A stretch of 62,703 bases of DNA from Candidatus Avelusimicrobium cornigerorum (GCA_002309715.1 DBXW01000001.1:1-62703), one strand, 5' to 3'; positions 45,220-54,580 are shown, counted from the stretch's first letter. A program made the numbers and translations. Notes: generated by a model not told the origin, from the letters alone.

Positions 45220-46074
45220 ATGCAAGAAAATACGATTTTGGTTAAAGAACAATTAAATAGTGCCGTTGTTAAATTTGTGATTTACAAACCGCTGATCGCG
45301 CGCTCGGCCCAGGCCGGGCAGTTCGTTATTTTGCGCGGGCGCGAAGGCGGCGAGCGCGTACCGGTGACGCTGGTTGATTGGGACAAGGAAAAAGGCACGA
45401 TTAACGTGATTATCCAAGCCATCGGCAAATCTACTTCTCTGTTTAATTCGCTTAACCAAGGCGAGCAGTTTTTAAACGTCGCCGGGCCGCTGGGCACGCC
45501 GGTGGAAATTAAAAATTACGGCACGGTGGCGGTAGTCGGCGGCGGCGTGGGAATTGCCGAAGTGTATCCGATTGCCCGCGCGTTAAAAGAAGCCGGCAAC
45601 CGCGTAATAGCCGTACTCGGTGCGCGCACCAAAGAACTACTAATTTTGGAAAACGAAATGACCGCGCTGTGCGATAAAACCGTTTGCGCTACCGACGACG
45701 GCTCGCATGGCATGAAAGGCATGGTAACAGATGCTATCCAACAGTTGCACGACAACGGCGAAAAAATAGATGCCGGATTTATTATCGGGCCGATACCCAT
45801 GATGAAATTTACCGCGCGGCTGATGGATAAACTTTCCATTAAGCCCTACGCCAGTTTAAACCCGATTATGTTAGACGGAACGGGCATGTGCGGTTGTTGC
45901 CGCGTAACGGTGGAAGGCAAAGTGCGTTTTGCGTGTGTGGAAGGGCCGATGTTTCCCGCCAGCACCATTGATTTTGACGAACTTATCCGCCGTACCGGCG
46001 AATATAAACCGCTTGAAAAAGAGAGTTTGGAAATTTTTCACAAAGACCACGTTTGTAAATGCGGTTTGCATTAA
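45220..46074 (+). CDS. nfnA: NfnA: sulfide/dihydroorotate-dehydrogenase-like FAD/NAD-binding subunit
   Basis: 284 residues. FAD/NAD domain (VAVVGGGVGIAEVYPIARALKEAGN) and a C-terminal 2Fe-2S site (DGTGMCGCCRVTV...ACVEGP), ending CKCGLH. It pairs with NfnB, one base upstream. Together they would use ferredoxin from VorDBAC (59824-62491) to make NADPH. Confidence 0.9.
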   Translation: MQENTILVKEQLNSAVVKFVIYKPLIARSAQAGQFVILRGREGGERVPVTLVDWDKEKGTINVIIQAIGKSTSLFNSLNQGEQFLNVAGPLGTPVEIKNYGTVAVVGGGVGIAEVYPIARALKEAGNRVIAVLGARTKELLILENEMTALCDKTVCATDDGSHGMKGMVTDAIQQLHDNGEKIDAGFIIGPIPMMKFTARLMDKLSIKPYASLNPIMLDGTGMCGCCRVTVEGKVRFACVEGPMFPASTIDFDELIRRTGEYKPLEKESLEIFHKDHVCKCGLH

Positions 46075-46099
46075 ACGTGTTTCGCTAGGTAGAACATGG

Positions 46100-46121
46100 C
46101 CCCCGGCTATTGAGCCGGGGG
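46100..46121. terminator. Terminator after nfnBA
   Basis: Stem CCCCCGGCT-ATTG-AGCCGGGGG followed by TTATTTTATTT; it lies between nfnA and the converging metallopeptidase gene. Confidence 0.9.
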
Positions 46122-46126
46122 TTATT

Positions 46127-47668
46127 TTATTTGCGAAGAGATTGAGAAACCGATTTTTCAAAATCAGTTTTAATCTTCTCTTCTATTTGTCGTTTTACTT
46201 TAGTTGCACCGAAAAGCGGATCATAAAAGTTTTTATAAAAACTTTCTAAATTGCGTTTGTGTGCTTGATAATAATTCCAAAATTGGGCAGCGGCCGCGCT
46301 GTCTCCGCTTGGCAGCGTATCTATAGGGCCACTTATGGATTTTCCATCTATCTTGGTCTGGAATACGGAAGCGCCTTTTTCCACTTTAAGAAAATCGTAA
46401 TCCTGCCTAACCAAGAACTCTTCAAAAGTTCTGTTATTGATGGTAGCGTAAATCTCTATTTCCTGGCTGTCTTTAAAACCATCATACTTGCTATCTTTAA
46501 TCTTAATACGCCGGTCGCTACTATCCACGTTTCCATTTTCATAGATTTTTATTTCAATTCGCGTAGCATCAAAGTCGCCCAAATGATCCGTGACGAGAAT
46601 CGGCACGTATATTTGTCCTTTCTCATCTTTTTCCTTCGGCAAGTATGTAAAACTTCTCTCCCAGAGAAGTTTTTGCTCACTTGGTTCGTAAATGGGCAAA
46701 TTTTCTCCGGCAAGCCGTTGGGCTTTTGTACTATTATACACTTGAACAGGCGTTTTGATAGAGAAAACTAATCCCGTTTTTTGATCACGCCTTACAATAT
46801 CTTTTTCGGCGATATCAAACAGTAAATCCGTATCCGGCATATCTACAAAAATGCTTTCTTCGTGCCGCCCCTGATGGTAGGTTCGTAAAATTACGTGGAA
46901 ATTATCGTCATGCAAAATATCCATATTTTTACGCGTGATTGTCATTGCTTTTTGGTAAAAGTTGGTACTCTCGGGGCACAACGATTTCCACCCTTTTCGG
47001 GCTCGCTTGGAAAATTTTCCCTTGTTGTATTGTGCCAAACGCAAATCTAAAACGTTAATAAACCCATCCGCATCATCACACGTAATTTTGCCCAGAGTTA
47101 GCATAACGGAACCATATTCCTGGTTTACATCGCTGGAATATTCGGCGTGGGAATTATCACGTGCTGCTTCGTATTGATCAGCCAAGCCAAAGAAGTGACC
47201 TATTTCGTGTAATGTAATTCTTTCAAAATATTTTCGGTATGGTTCCACAACAGCAATTAGCCGCTTCTTGGCGATGAAACAACCGGCGGCATTTTTCCCG
47301 CAGAATCCTTCTTCTTTAATCCCAAAAGTAATATCTACTCCCAATCGCTTTTTTAAAATCAGAGGGCGGCGTAAGAGCGGAATAATATCTTTAAATTCTT
47401 TCTCGCGGCCTGCTTTTTCAATATGTTGTAAGATTTTTTGCGGCCATTTTTGGAAGTTTTTTATTATAATGGCTTCTTCTTCCGGCGAAATTTCTTCCGA
47501 GACGAAGTACCAGAGGGGCTCGCCCCTAATAAAAAAGTCCATCGCATAGTTGGGGCGTTCATCCTCAACGAACTCCTTCAAAGCACCCCACGGCTGTTCC
47601 GCCCGGCCCAGCCCCGGGGTAATTAGGCAGATAGCCCACAAAAAGTATAATAAAAATACACGCCTCAT
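46127..47668 (-). CDS. Secreted zinc metallopeptidase-like protein, paralogue 1 of 4
   Basis: 513 residues with a signal peptide (MRRVFLLYFLWAICLITPGLGRA, cleavage after residue ~23). The zinc motif HEIGHFFGLAD (HExxHxxGxxD) is at ~153-163, followed by QYEA, EYSSDVN and a Met-turn candidate SVM. The family hallmark TCDDADGFINVLDLRLAQY comes next, then GWKSLCP. The C-terminal half is beta-rich and ends with NLESFYKNFYDPLF and a helical tail. The layout recalls metzincins or M64-type peptidases, but no named family is assigned. AGGAG lies upstream with its own promoter. It is one of four tandem paralogues; the target is unknown, perhaps host or microbial surface protein. Confidence 0.82.
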   Translation of the reverse strand: MRRVFLLYFLWAICLITPGLGRAEQPWGALKEFVEDERPNYAMDFFIRGEPLWYFVSEEISPEEEAIIIKNFQKWPQKILQHIEKAGREKEFKDIIPLLRRPLILKKRLGVDITFGIKEEGFCGKNAAGCFIAKKRLIAVVEPYRKYFERITLHEIGHFFGLADQYEAARDNSHAEYSSDVNQEYGSVMLTLGKITCDDADGFINVLDLRLAQYNKGKFSKRARKGWKSLCPESTNFYQKAMTITRKNMDILHDDNFHVILRTYHQGRHEESIFVDMPDTDLLFDIAEKDIVRRDQKTGLVFSIKTPVQVYNSTKAQRLAGENLPIYEPSEQKLLWERSFTYLPKEKDEKGQIYVPILVTDHLGDFDATRIEIKIYENGNVDSSDRRIKIKDSKYDGFKDSQEIEIYATINNRTFEEFLVRQDYDFLKVEKGASVFQTKIDGKSISGPIDTLPSGDSAAAAQFWNYYQAHKRNLESFYKNFYDPLFGATKVKRQIEEKIKTDFEKSVSQSLRK

Positions 47669-47703
47669 ACGCTTTACTCCTACCGGATAAAGAGATTACT
47701 TAT

Positions 47704-47731
47704 AGTATAAGGGAAAACGGCAAAATGTCAA
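47704..47731 (-). promoter_or_regulatory. Promoter of metallopeptidase paralogue 1
   Basis: TTGACA (47726-47731), a 16-base spacer, TATACT (47704-47709). The sequence is nearly the same as at 51212-51239. Confidence 0.85.
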
Positions 47732-47765
47732 GAAAAAAGACTCAGTCTATTTAACCGGGGATTGT

Positions 47766-49277
47766 TTACTTTAAATTTGTGTGTGAACCGGGCAAGCGCA
47801 ACGCTTTTTGCAATTCTTTAATGACTTTTTCCTCTAATTTTTTTTGTTTAAGCGGATCATAAAAGTTTTTATAAAAACTTTCTAAATTGTTTGCATAGAA
47901 TCGGAAATGTTCCCACAAATCAGCCAATTTGGCACAATCGCCTTCCGGTTGCGTTTCGCCGGGACAAGTTAGTTTTTTCCCGCGCACCCTTGCCCGAAAA
48001 GCAAAAGTACCGTCGGGTTTTCTGCTCCCGAATAACGACGCGTCTTTCCTCGGATTTTCTATTTCAAACGTATCAACCATTCCTTCCGTATGATGAATGC
48101 GCACCGCTTCCGTTAACAGCGATTTTTGCTGGTAATTATAAATGCTTTCTTTGTATATTCGCGGAGTTATTAAAAAATTTTTCCCGCGGGCCGTTCCGTC
48201 TTTGCCTATTTTGACGCGACACGTAGTGACGAAATCGTCTATCCGGTCCGTGATTAAAATGTGCTCGGGGGCGAGATGTTTTCCCGAGGCATAGTTGAAC
48301 TCTCTTTTCCACCAGTGGGGTTTGTCCCCTCGGTGCCGAACCAAAGTTTCTACGGAAGTAATAAGGCCGGTTTCTTCATCCCGAGCAATTAAACTGTTTT
48401 CTTCTATGTAAAACGGAAGTGTCCATGCCAAGCGATTGATCATATTGATATTCGCTTTGCCATAATCATAAGACATAATCAGCAAGTTTTTATGCCAGGG
48501 CACATCCCGTACTATATATCCTGTTTGCCGGCGGTTAACGGTGCGGCTTTCTACGTAAAAGTTTTCGCTATCCGGGCAAAAAGTTTTCCAACCGTTTTGG
48601 GCGCGCGCTGAAAATTGATGGTTGTTGTATTGGGCCAAGCGCAAATCTAATAGGTTAATAAAACCGTCAACGTCATCACAGGTAAGCGAGGTTTCTTCGT
48701 TCATGACGCTGCCTTGTTGGGTGTTTACGTCGCTGGAGTATTCTTCATGCGCGTTAAACAGCCCGGCTTTATATTGATCCCCCAACCCATAAAAATGCCC
48801 TATTTCGTGCAAAGAAACGGACTTGAAAAGAGCCCGCCCTTTTCGTTCAATCACAATTTGGGCAGGGGTATCCGACAGGGGATCCGAAAAGCATCCCAAG
48901 GCTGTTGAACTTCCGCACACTTTATGGCCTATGGTCAGTTTGACGTGTGGGTTTTCTTCTACTTGTTCCAGGAGCAGCGGTCCGGCAAGGAGTGGAACAA
49001 TATCCTTAAACTCGTCTTCCCGCTTATTTTCTTGAATAGTCTGCAGTACCGTTTGCGGCCATTTTTGCATATTTTCCAAAAAAATACGTTCTTCCCGCGG
49101 GGTGATTTCATCCGAAACAGCATAACGTATCGGCACTGCGTCTATCAATAAATTCATGGCGTAAGGGGCCGTTTTGTTTTGCACGAAATCACTCATCCCT
49201 CCCCAGCGTTCAGCATGCAAGTAAGGGGCGCTTACGCATAAAAACCCGAAACAATATAAAAAAAATATACGTTTCAT
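47766..49277 (-). CDS. Secreted zinc metallopeptidase-like protein, paralogue 2 of 4
   Basis: 503 residues with a signal peptide (cleavage about LHA-E, residue ~22). Zinc motif HEIGHFYGLGD, then QYKAG, EEYSSDVN and GSVMNEE, then TCDDVDGFINLLDLRLAQY and GWKTFCP. The C-terminus is beta-rich and ends NLESFYKNFYDPLKQ plus a helical tail. The inner part (SLLTEAVRIHHTEG) differs from the others, so this copy is older than the 1/3 pair. No clear ribosome site before the ATG at 49277. It lies 98 bases upstream of paralogue 1. Confidence 0.82.
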   Translation of the reverse strand: MKRIFFLYCFGFLCVSAPYLHAERWGGMSDFVQNKTAPYAMNLLIDAVPIRYAVSDEITPREERIFLENMQKWPQTVLQTIQENKREDEFKDIVPLLAGPLLLEQVEENPHVKLTIGHKVCGSSTALGCFSDPLSDTPAQIVIERKGRALFKSVSLHEIGHFYGLGDQYKAGLFNAHEEYSSDVNTQQGSVMNEETSLTCDDVDGFINLLDLRLAQYNNHQFSARAQNGWKTFCPDSENFYVESRTVNRRQTGYIVRDVPWHKNLLIMSYDYGKANINMINRLAWTLPFYIEENSLIARDEETGLITSVETLVRHRGDKPHWWKREFNYASGKHLAPEHILITDRIDDFVTTCRVKIGKDGTARGKNFLITPRIYKESIYNYQQKSLLTEAVRIHHTEGMVDTFEIENPRKDASLFGSRKPDGTFAFRARVRGKKLTCPGETQPEGDCAKLADLWEHFRFYANNLESFYKNFYDPLKQKKLEEKVIKELQKALRLPGSHTNLK

Positions 49278-49311
49278 ACGATTTATTTCTAAAAATAAGG
49301 TCTATATTTAT

Positions 49312-49317
49312 AGTATA
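49312..49317 (-). promoter_or_regulatory. -10 of metallopeptidase paralogue 2
   Basis: TATACT on the minus strand; a -35 candidate TTGCTG lies 17 bases further up. Same -10 as paralogues 1 and 3. Confidence 0.6.
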
Positions 49318-49391
49318 AAATAGGGAGAAAACGTCAGCAAGGGTCAAAAGGCCCACCAAAGCAATGGGCCCATAAAGCAAGGAACCCTGAT

Positions 49392-51176
49392 TTACAGATG
49401 GGTAATTTTTCGCTTTTGGTTATGGCTCGTTTTTTGGCCGGCAGGACGGTCTGCGGACTTGTTTACCGGGAGCGTGTTTTTAACGGAGTTTTTGGCCGCT
49501 GCACCCCGGCCGGCCCGCGACGAACTACGGGTGGGGCGGGCATTATCCTCGGTAATACGTAAACCTTTTTTAATATCGTTTAACACTTTTCTCTCTTTAG
49601 ACTCGTCTAATTTGGTATTAAAAAACGGATCATAAAAGTTTTGATAAAAACTTTTTATATTGCGTAAATGGTTGCGATAGGCCACCCAGTAATCGGCAAT
49701 CTCTTCGCATTTTTCGGTTGGGAATTTGGTGGCCGAGCATTCCGCACTTTCTCCGTTAATTACCGCCTGAAGAGAAGAGTCTTTGGCAGTGCCGGACAGT
49801 TTGTTTGCTTCGTCCTGGCTTTCTATGAAGAATTGTTCCATGTTCCGGTCTTTATCCAATACGAATCTTAACTTCCATTCTTGCGAAGGAAGATGTGCGG
49901 TATATTTGTTTTTGTAGATTGAAATGGGAGTATTATTGCCGCCTACCCAACCGTCTTCGGCAATTCGTATCTCAAACTGGTCTTGGGGGATGCCGGCAAT
50001 AGAGTCCTTTACCGAAAGCGTATAGAATTTTCTCCCGTAGTCTTCTTGGACCTTGGAGTAGGAAAAGGTACGCGTCCAAAACTCTTGGCGATTGCTCGGC
50101 TTATAATCTGTGAAATTTTTGTAGACATCTTGCGCTTTACTCCGTTCAATTTCATAAACGCTTAACGGCGTTTTGATAGAAGTAATCAGCCCGGTCTTTT
50201 TATTGCGCGTAACGACAGAGTCTTTTTCAATATCAAAGAGTAATGTGCGGTCCGGCAAGGCAACCAACATTTCCGCTTCCAGACGGCCTTTATCGTAAGT
50301 TCTTAACATTTCAAAGTTCCGTTCCCCTTTTTCTACTTGTCCGTTCCCGGTGTTTTTTAAAGCCATAAAACTGGGCTTGGGATAACGTAATAAATCGGCA
50401 CGTTTGCGGGTAATAGAGCGGCCCTCTTGGTAAAAGTTGGTGTTCTTGGGGCACAAGGACTTCCACCCTTTTTTGGCACGTTTGGAAAATTTTCCCTTGT
50501 TATATTGTGCCAGGCGTAAATCTAAAATGTTAATAAACCCGTCCGCATCATCACAAGTAATATGGCCCCCGGCGACGGTATCATCAGCCATAACCGCTCT
50601 TTCTTTTTGGTTAACATCGCTGGAATACTCCGCACTACTGATATAACGGGCTTGAACATGGTCATATTGGTCACTCAAACCGTAGTAATGCCCCATTTCA
50701 TGCAAGGTAACAGAGGGGAAACGCTCGCCACGGTATGTCTCTATAATAAACATCTCAAAGGGTTGATTGGTTGTGGTAATCAAGCATCCCGCGGCTCCGG
50801 GGCCGCACTTTTGGCTTCGTCCGATACCAAACGTAATATCGGGATTTTGGCTCGTTTTTTGAAATGAAACGGATCCTTCTAACAGAGGAATAATGTCTTT
50901 AAACCGTGCTTTATGTTTAGAATTTTTGATAAATTGCAAAGTCTCTTTCGGCCACGCGGTTAATGCCTGAATAAAAGCCGCTTCTTCCGTAGGGGTAACT
51001 TCATCCGTGGTGTTATAGAAAACCGTCCGATGGGAAATCAAGGAGTCCATCGCGTATTTATGATGTTCATCTTGCACAAATGTATCCATAGCACCCCATG
51101 GCCGTTCCGCCCGACCGAGTCCCGGGGTAATTAAGCAGATAACCCACAAGAAATATAATAAAAATACACGCCGCAT
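49392..51176 (-). CDS. Secreted zinc metallopeptidase-like protein, paralogue 3 of 4 (with basic tail)
   Basis: 594 residues, the longest copy. The signal peptide is almost identical to paralogue 1 (one change in the first 23 residues). Zinc motif HEMGHYYGLSD, then QYDH, AEYSSDVN and AVM, then TCDDADGFINILDLRLAQY and GWKSLCP. The last ~50 residues are a basic low-complexity tail (KSADRPAGQKTSHNQKRK) absent from the others. Body homology to paralogue 1 is high, including KTGLxxSIKTP. It has its own TTGACT/TATACT promoter. Confidence 0.82.
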   Translation of the reverse strand: MRRVFLLYFLWVICLITPGLGRAERPWGAMDTFVQDEHHKYAMDSLISHRTVFYNTTDEVTPTEEAAFIQALTAWPKETLQFIKNSKHKARFKDIIPLLEGSVSFQKTSQNPDITFGIGRSQKCGPGAAGCLITTTNQPFEMFIIETYRGERFPSVTLHEMGHYYGLSDQYDHVQARYISSAEYSSDVNQKERAVMADDTVAGGHITCDDADGFINILDLRLAQYNKGKFSKRAKKGWKSLCPKNTNFYQEGRSITRKRADLLRYPKPSFMALKNTGNGQVEKGERNFEMLRTYDKGRLEAEMLVALPDRTLLFDIEKDSVVTRNKKTGLITSIKTPLSVYEIERSKAQDVYKNFTDYKPSNRQEFWTRTFSYSKVQEDYGRKFYTLSVKDSIAGIPQDQFEIRIAEDGWVGGNNTPISIYKNKYTAHLPSQEWKLRFVLDKDRNMEQFFIESQDEANKLSGTAKDSSLQAVINGESAECSATKFPTEKCEEIADYWVAYRNHLRNIKSFYQNFYDPFFNTKLDESKERKVLNDIKKGLRITEDNARPTRSSSRAGRGAAAKNSVKNTLPVNKSADRPAGQKTSHNQKRKITHL

Positions 51177-51211
51177 ACGCTTTACTCCTATCGGATAAAG
51201 AGATTACTTAT

Positions 51212-51239
51212 AGTATAAGGGAAAACGGGGAAAAGTCAA
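51212..51239 (-). promoter_or_regulatory. Promoter of metallopeptidase paralogue 3
   Basis: TTGACT (51234-51239), a 16-base spacer, TATACT (51212-51217). Leader and ribosome site match paralogue 1 nearly base for base. Confidence 0.85.
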
Positions 51240-51276
51240 GATGAAAATCCTTTGGCTGTTTTTCTTGGAGATTTGT

Positions 51277-52782
51277 TCACAGTTTTTTCGGAAATTTTGC
51301 GGAGAAAAGCGGCACATAAAAGTTTTTGTAAAAACTATTCAGGGCACTTTCATGCAATCGCGCCAAAGCATAGTAGACATATATCTCGTCGCTACTTTGT
51401 TTTAGCAGCGGTAAGTTATAATTAACCGTTTCGCCGCTTTGGGAATCTGTAAAAGTGACAAAAACATCTTTCCGGGCTCCGCGCAAGGAACCCCCCGAAA
51501 AAAACACCATGTATGAAGTTTGGGAAAATTCGGAAAATCCACTGGGAAAACTAAAACGGACTTGCAGTTGGCGGGCGTTAAGGTCAGCGCCTTGTGATAG
51601 ATAAATCTTATCAGAAAAAGAAGTCTTATTTAATCCGCTTACTAAAGTACCTTTCGCGGCAAGGGTTAAATCCATTCGGTAGACCTCAACGCCGTTTATG
51701 GTTCCGCTTACTTGTAACGGAATGATGGGCACGCCTTGTTCATTTTGCCGGCGGGGGCCATAAGTGAAAAGTCGCACCAAAACAACTTCTTGTTCTAAAG
51801 GTTCTCCTTGCGGAGTATAAACGGTTTGTGTGACATTTTCGGTTATGGAACTAATGAGATGGGTTTGGGGATCCCGCACTACGTGGGAATCGTTCTCCAA
51901 GACAAGAAAAACATCCAAGGGAGTATACAGCCCGATTTGAGTGTTTCGGAAGATTTTTCCCTGTTTATATTCCCGGATGGTTAACATTTGCATAGTCAGG
52001 CGTTCTTCCAATACTTTATCCACCGGGTTACGTGTAATAGTTTTAGCATCTTGATATGTATTGCTGGCATTGGAACATAAACTTTTCCACCCTGTTTGGG
52101 AACGGGCAGAAAAGTTTCCGCCGTTACGTTGCGCCAAACGCAAATCAAGCAGATTGATAAATCCATCGGCGTCATCACAAGTTATATGGTCTGCGTTATC
52201 CATAATACTGCCATAGACTGTATTGACGTCGCTGGAGTATTCCAGATGGGAATTGCCCCGGGCGGTTACATATTGGTCACCCAGGCCGAAATAGTGTCCT
52301 ATTTCATGTAAAGAGGTGCTGCGAAAAGAAGCGTTTTTGGCTTGGGTGGTGATGTAAATTAAAGAATAAGGGGTTTTTCCTTTTTCTTTAAAATAATTAA
52401 TGTCTTCCCAATTCGTATCAGAAATATCTACATAAACATCCGCTTCGTTTTTATCGGATACCTTTTGTAAATCTAAATTCCGGCGTAAGTAAGGGATAAT
52501 ATCCTCAAATTCTTCCGTGCGTTTTTCTTCTTCAATAAACCGCAGTGTTTCCTGCGGCCAAGATTGGATATTCTGCTTAAAGATATCTTCTTTTTCGGCA
52601 TCTTCGTCGGAAAAGGCATAGCGGATAGGGCGGGCGTCTATTAAATTATCAATGGCGTAAACGGAAAAAGAAGTATCTCCTACCGTTTCTGTCAGTATCC
52701 CCCAAGGGGCTTTGGCAAAAACGTTTTGCGTAATCAATAGTACTATGGCCAAATAGCCGCATAGCCGAAAAATTTGTTTCAT
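51277..52782 (-). CDS. Secreted zinc metallopeptidase-like protein, paralogue 4 of 4
   Basis: 501 residues with a signal peptide (cleavage about VFA-K, residue ~23). Zinc motif HEIGHYFGLGD, then QYVTARG, LEYSSDVN and GSIMDN, then TCDDADGFINLLDLRLAQR and GWKSLC. The C-terminus ends ALNSFYKNFYVPLF without the long helical tail. The most divergent copy in its C-terminal half. The first gene of the array in transcription order; the promoter is TTGAAT/TATATT with the same 16-base spacer. Confidence 0.82.
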   Translation of the reverse strand: MKQIFRLCGYLAIVLLITQNVFAKAPWGILTETVGDTSFSVYAIDNLIDARPIRYAFSDEDAEKEDIFKQNIQSWPQETLRFIEEEKRTEEFEDIIPYLRRNLDLQKVSDKNEADVYVDISDTNWEDINYFKEKGKTPYSLIYITTQAKNASFRSTSLHEIGHYFGLGDQYVTARGNSHLEYSSDVNTVYGSIMDNADHITCDDADGFINLLDLRLAQRNGGNFSARSQTGWKSLCSNASNTYQDAKTITRNPVDKVLEERLTMQMLTIREYKQGKIFRNTQIGLYTPLDVFLVLENDSHVVRDPQTHLISSITENVTQTVYTPQGEPLEQEVVLVRLFTYGPRRQNEQGVPIIPLQVSGTINGVEVYRMDLTLAAKGTLVSGLNKTSFSDKIYLSQGADLNARQLQVRFSFPSGFSEFSQTSYMVFFSGGSLRGARKDVFVTFTDSQSGETVNYNLPLLKQSSDEIYVYYALARLHESALNSFYKNFYVPLFSAKFPKKL

Positions 52783-52811
52783 ATTATTATCTCAAAGAGA
52801 ATATATACCAT

Positions 52812-52839
52812 AATATAAGAGAAAAACCGCGGAATTCAA
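52812..52839 (-). promoter_or_regulatory. Promoter of metallopeptidase paralogue 4
   Basis: TTGAAT (52834-52839), a 16-base spacer, TATATT (52812-52817). Confidence 0.75.
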
Positions 52840-52936
52840 GGGTCCAAAAGCCCAGAAACAAACAACCTGAAATACCCATTAACTTATAGGTCCTTCTTCC
52901 TTTACGGCTAGGGCCAACGGTCCTGGTTTTTATATA

Positions 52937-52966
52937 CAAAACCCAAAACAAAAGTTTTGGGTTTTG
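52937..52966. terminator. Terminator between lysS and the metallopeptidase array
   Basis: Perfect 13-pair stem CAAAACCCAAAAC/GTTTTGGGTTTTG with loop AAAA, 29 bases past the lysS stop on the minus strand. The minus-strand sequence after it lacks a pure T run, so efficiency is uncertain. Confidence 0.7.
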
Positions 52967-52994
52967 TGCGAAAAACAAGCCGTAACAACCGTCG

Positions 52995-54503
52995 TTATTT
53001 CTCTTCTTCTAATTTCTTAAGCGTAGGGAACAGGATAATCTCGCGGATAGAATCTTGCCCGGTCAGCATCATAATAATACGGTCAATGCCGATACCCATA
53101 CCACCCGTCGGCGGCATACCGCTTTCTAACGCTTCAATGTAGTCAGCGTCCAAAATATCGGCGTTTTCGGCGTCTTCGCCTTTGGCGATGGCCTTGGCGG
53201 CGGCTTGGTCTTTTAAGCGTTGAAGTTGGTCGGCCGGATCATTTAACTCGGTATAGGCGTTGCCGAGTTCTTGCCCGTTTACAAACACTTCAAAACGCTC
53301 CACCAGTTCCGGATCGCCGGGCTTGGTTTTGGCAAACGGGCTGACGGCGGTGGGATAATCAAGCGCAATTACCGGGTTGTGATAATCTGCTAACAGTTTA
53401 CCCTCAAACAGTTCGTCAAAGATAGCAGAATCGCTGTCGGCCGCGGAAAACTTTATACCTTGTTCGCGGGCAACTTCTTCTAATTTTTCGCGGTTGAATT
53501 GGCGGCCGTTTAGCACTTCGTGGATATCACGCCCGAATTTTTCTTGCCACGCTTGCGGGATATACAAACGTTTAAACGGCGGGCGCAAATCTACTTCGTA
53601 TCCGCGGAATTGTACTTTTTCCGCGCCGATGGCTTTGGCGGCATTGCCCAAAATTTCATCAAACAAATCTGCCATGGAATTGACGTCGCCATACGCTTGG
53701 TATAATTCCATCATCGTAAATTCGGGGTTGTGCGTAGTGTCAATGCCTTCGTTTCGGAACATGTGCCCGATTTCGTAAATCTTATCCAGCCCGCCCACGA
53801 TGAGTCGTTTGTGGTGAAGTTCTAGCGCAATACGCATGTAAAGCGGCATTTTTAGGGCGTTGTGATATGTCTCAAACGGACGCGCAATCGCGCCGCCGGA
53901 AGACGGGTTCAAAATCGGCGTTTCTACTTCCAAGAAACCTTTTTCGTCTAAGGTTTTGCGGATAGAAGAAATAATTTTGGCGCGTTTAACAAAAATTTCT
54001 TTTACTTCTTCGTTAGCAATTAAATCCAAATGGCGTTTGCGAAAGCGCACTTCGGTATCTTGCAGACCGTGGTATTTTTCCGGCATGGGGCGGATCGCTT
54101 TGGATAACAACGTCATAGACGTTACTTTAATGGTTTTTTCACCGGTTTTGGTAACAAACACGTGGCCTTTGACGGATACAAAATCACCGACGGCGATATG
54201 TTTTTTAAAAAATTGGTACGGCTCGTCACCCAGTTGATCTTTGGCTATATAAAGTTGCACTTTGCCCGAGAAATCACGCAAGTGTGCAAAGGCTGCCTTG
54301 CCCATTAAACGCAGTTGAACCACGCGTCCGGCGGTGGCGACTTCGGCGTTTTCTTCGGAATTTTTAGCACCTAAACAGGAAATCGTTTTTTCACAACGGT
54401 TGGGATAAGGCATAATACCCAACCCGCGGATTTCATCAACCTCGGCATAGCGTTCTTTGATAATTTCATCTAACGAATTGTTATGTTGCGTGTTTTCAGC
54501 CAT
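52995..54503 (-). CDS. lysS: Lysyl-tRNA synthetase (class II)
   Basis: 502 residues. N-terminal OB anticodon-binding domain (AGRVVQLRLMGKAAFAHLRD, KVQLYIAKD), motif 2 (FRNEGIDTTHNPEFTMME), motif 3 (GMGIGIDRIIMMLTG). It charges tRNA-Lys. An extended -10 TGCTAAAAT-like element and GAGG precede it. Divergent from the ankyrin gene. Confidence 0.98.
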   Translation of the reverse strand: MAENTQHNNSLDEIIKERYAEVDEIRGLGIMPYPNRCEKTISCLGAKNSEENAEVATAGRVVQLRLMGKAAFAHLRDFSGKVQLYIAKDQLGDEPYQFFKKHIAVGDFVSVKGHVFVTKTGEKTIKVTSMTLLSKAIRPMPEKYHGLQDTEVRFRKRHLDLIANEEVKEIFVKRAKIISSIRKTLDEKGFLEVETPILNPSSGGAIARPFETYHNALKMPLYMRIALELHHKRLIVGGLDKIYEIGHMFRNEGIDTTHNPEFTMMELYQAYGDVNSMADLFDEILGNAAKAIGAEKVQFRGYEVDLRPPFKRLYIPQAWQEKFGRDIHEVLNGRQFNREKLEEVAREQGIKFSAADSDSAIFDELFEGKLLADYHNPVIALDYPTAVSPFAKTKPGDPELVERFEVFVNGQELGNAYTELNDPADQLQRLKDQAAAKAIAKGEDAENADILDADYIEALESGMPPTGGMGIGIDRIIMMLTGQDSIREIILFPTLKKLEEEK

Positions 54504-54574
54504 ATATAAACCTCGTGCTTGAAGTAATTAATTATATTTTAGCAAATTGGCGCCAGGGCTGAGAAAAAAAGTGA

Positions 54575-54580
54575 TACAAT
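54575..54580 (+). promoter_or_regulatory. -10 of the ankyrin gene (leaderless start)
   Basis: TACAAT ending six bases before the ATG at 54587; no ribosome site. The -35 is unclear (TTGGCG at 54547 is too far). Confidence 0.45.
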
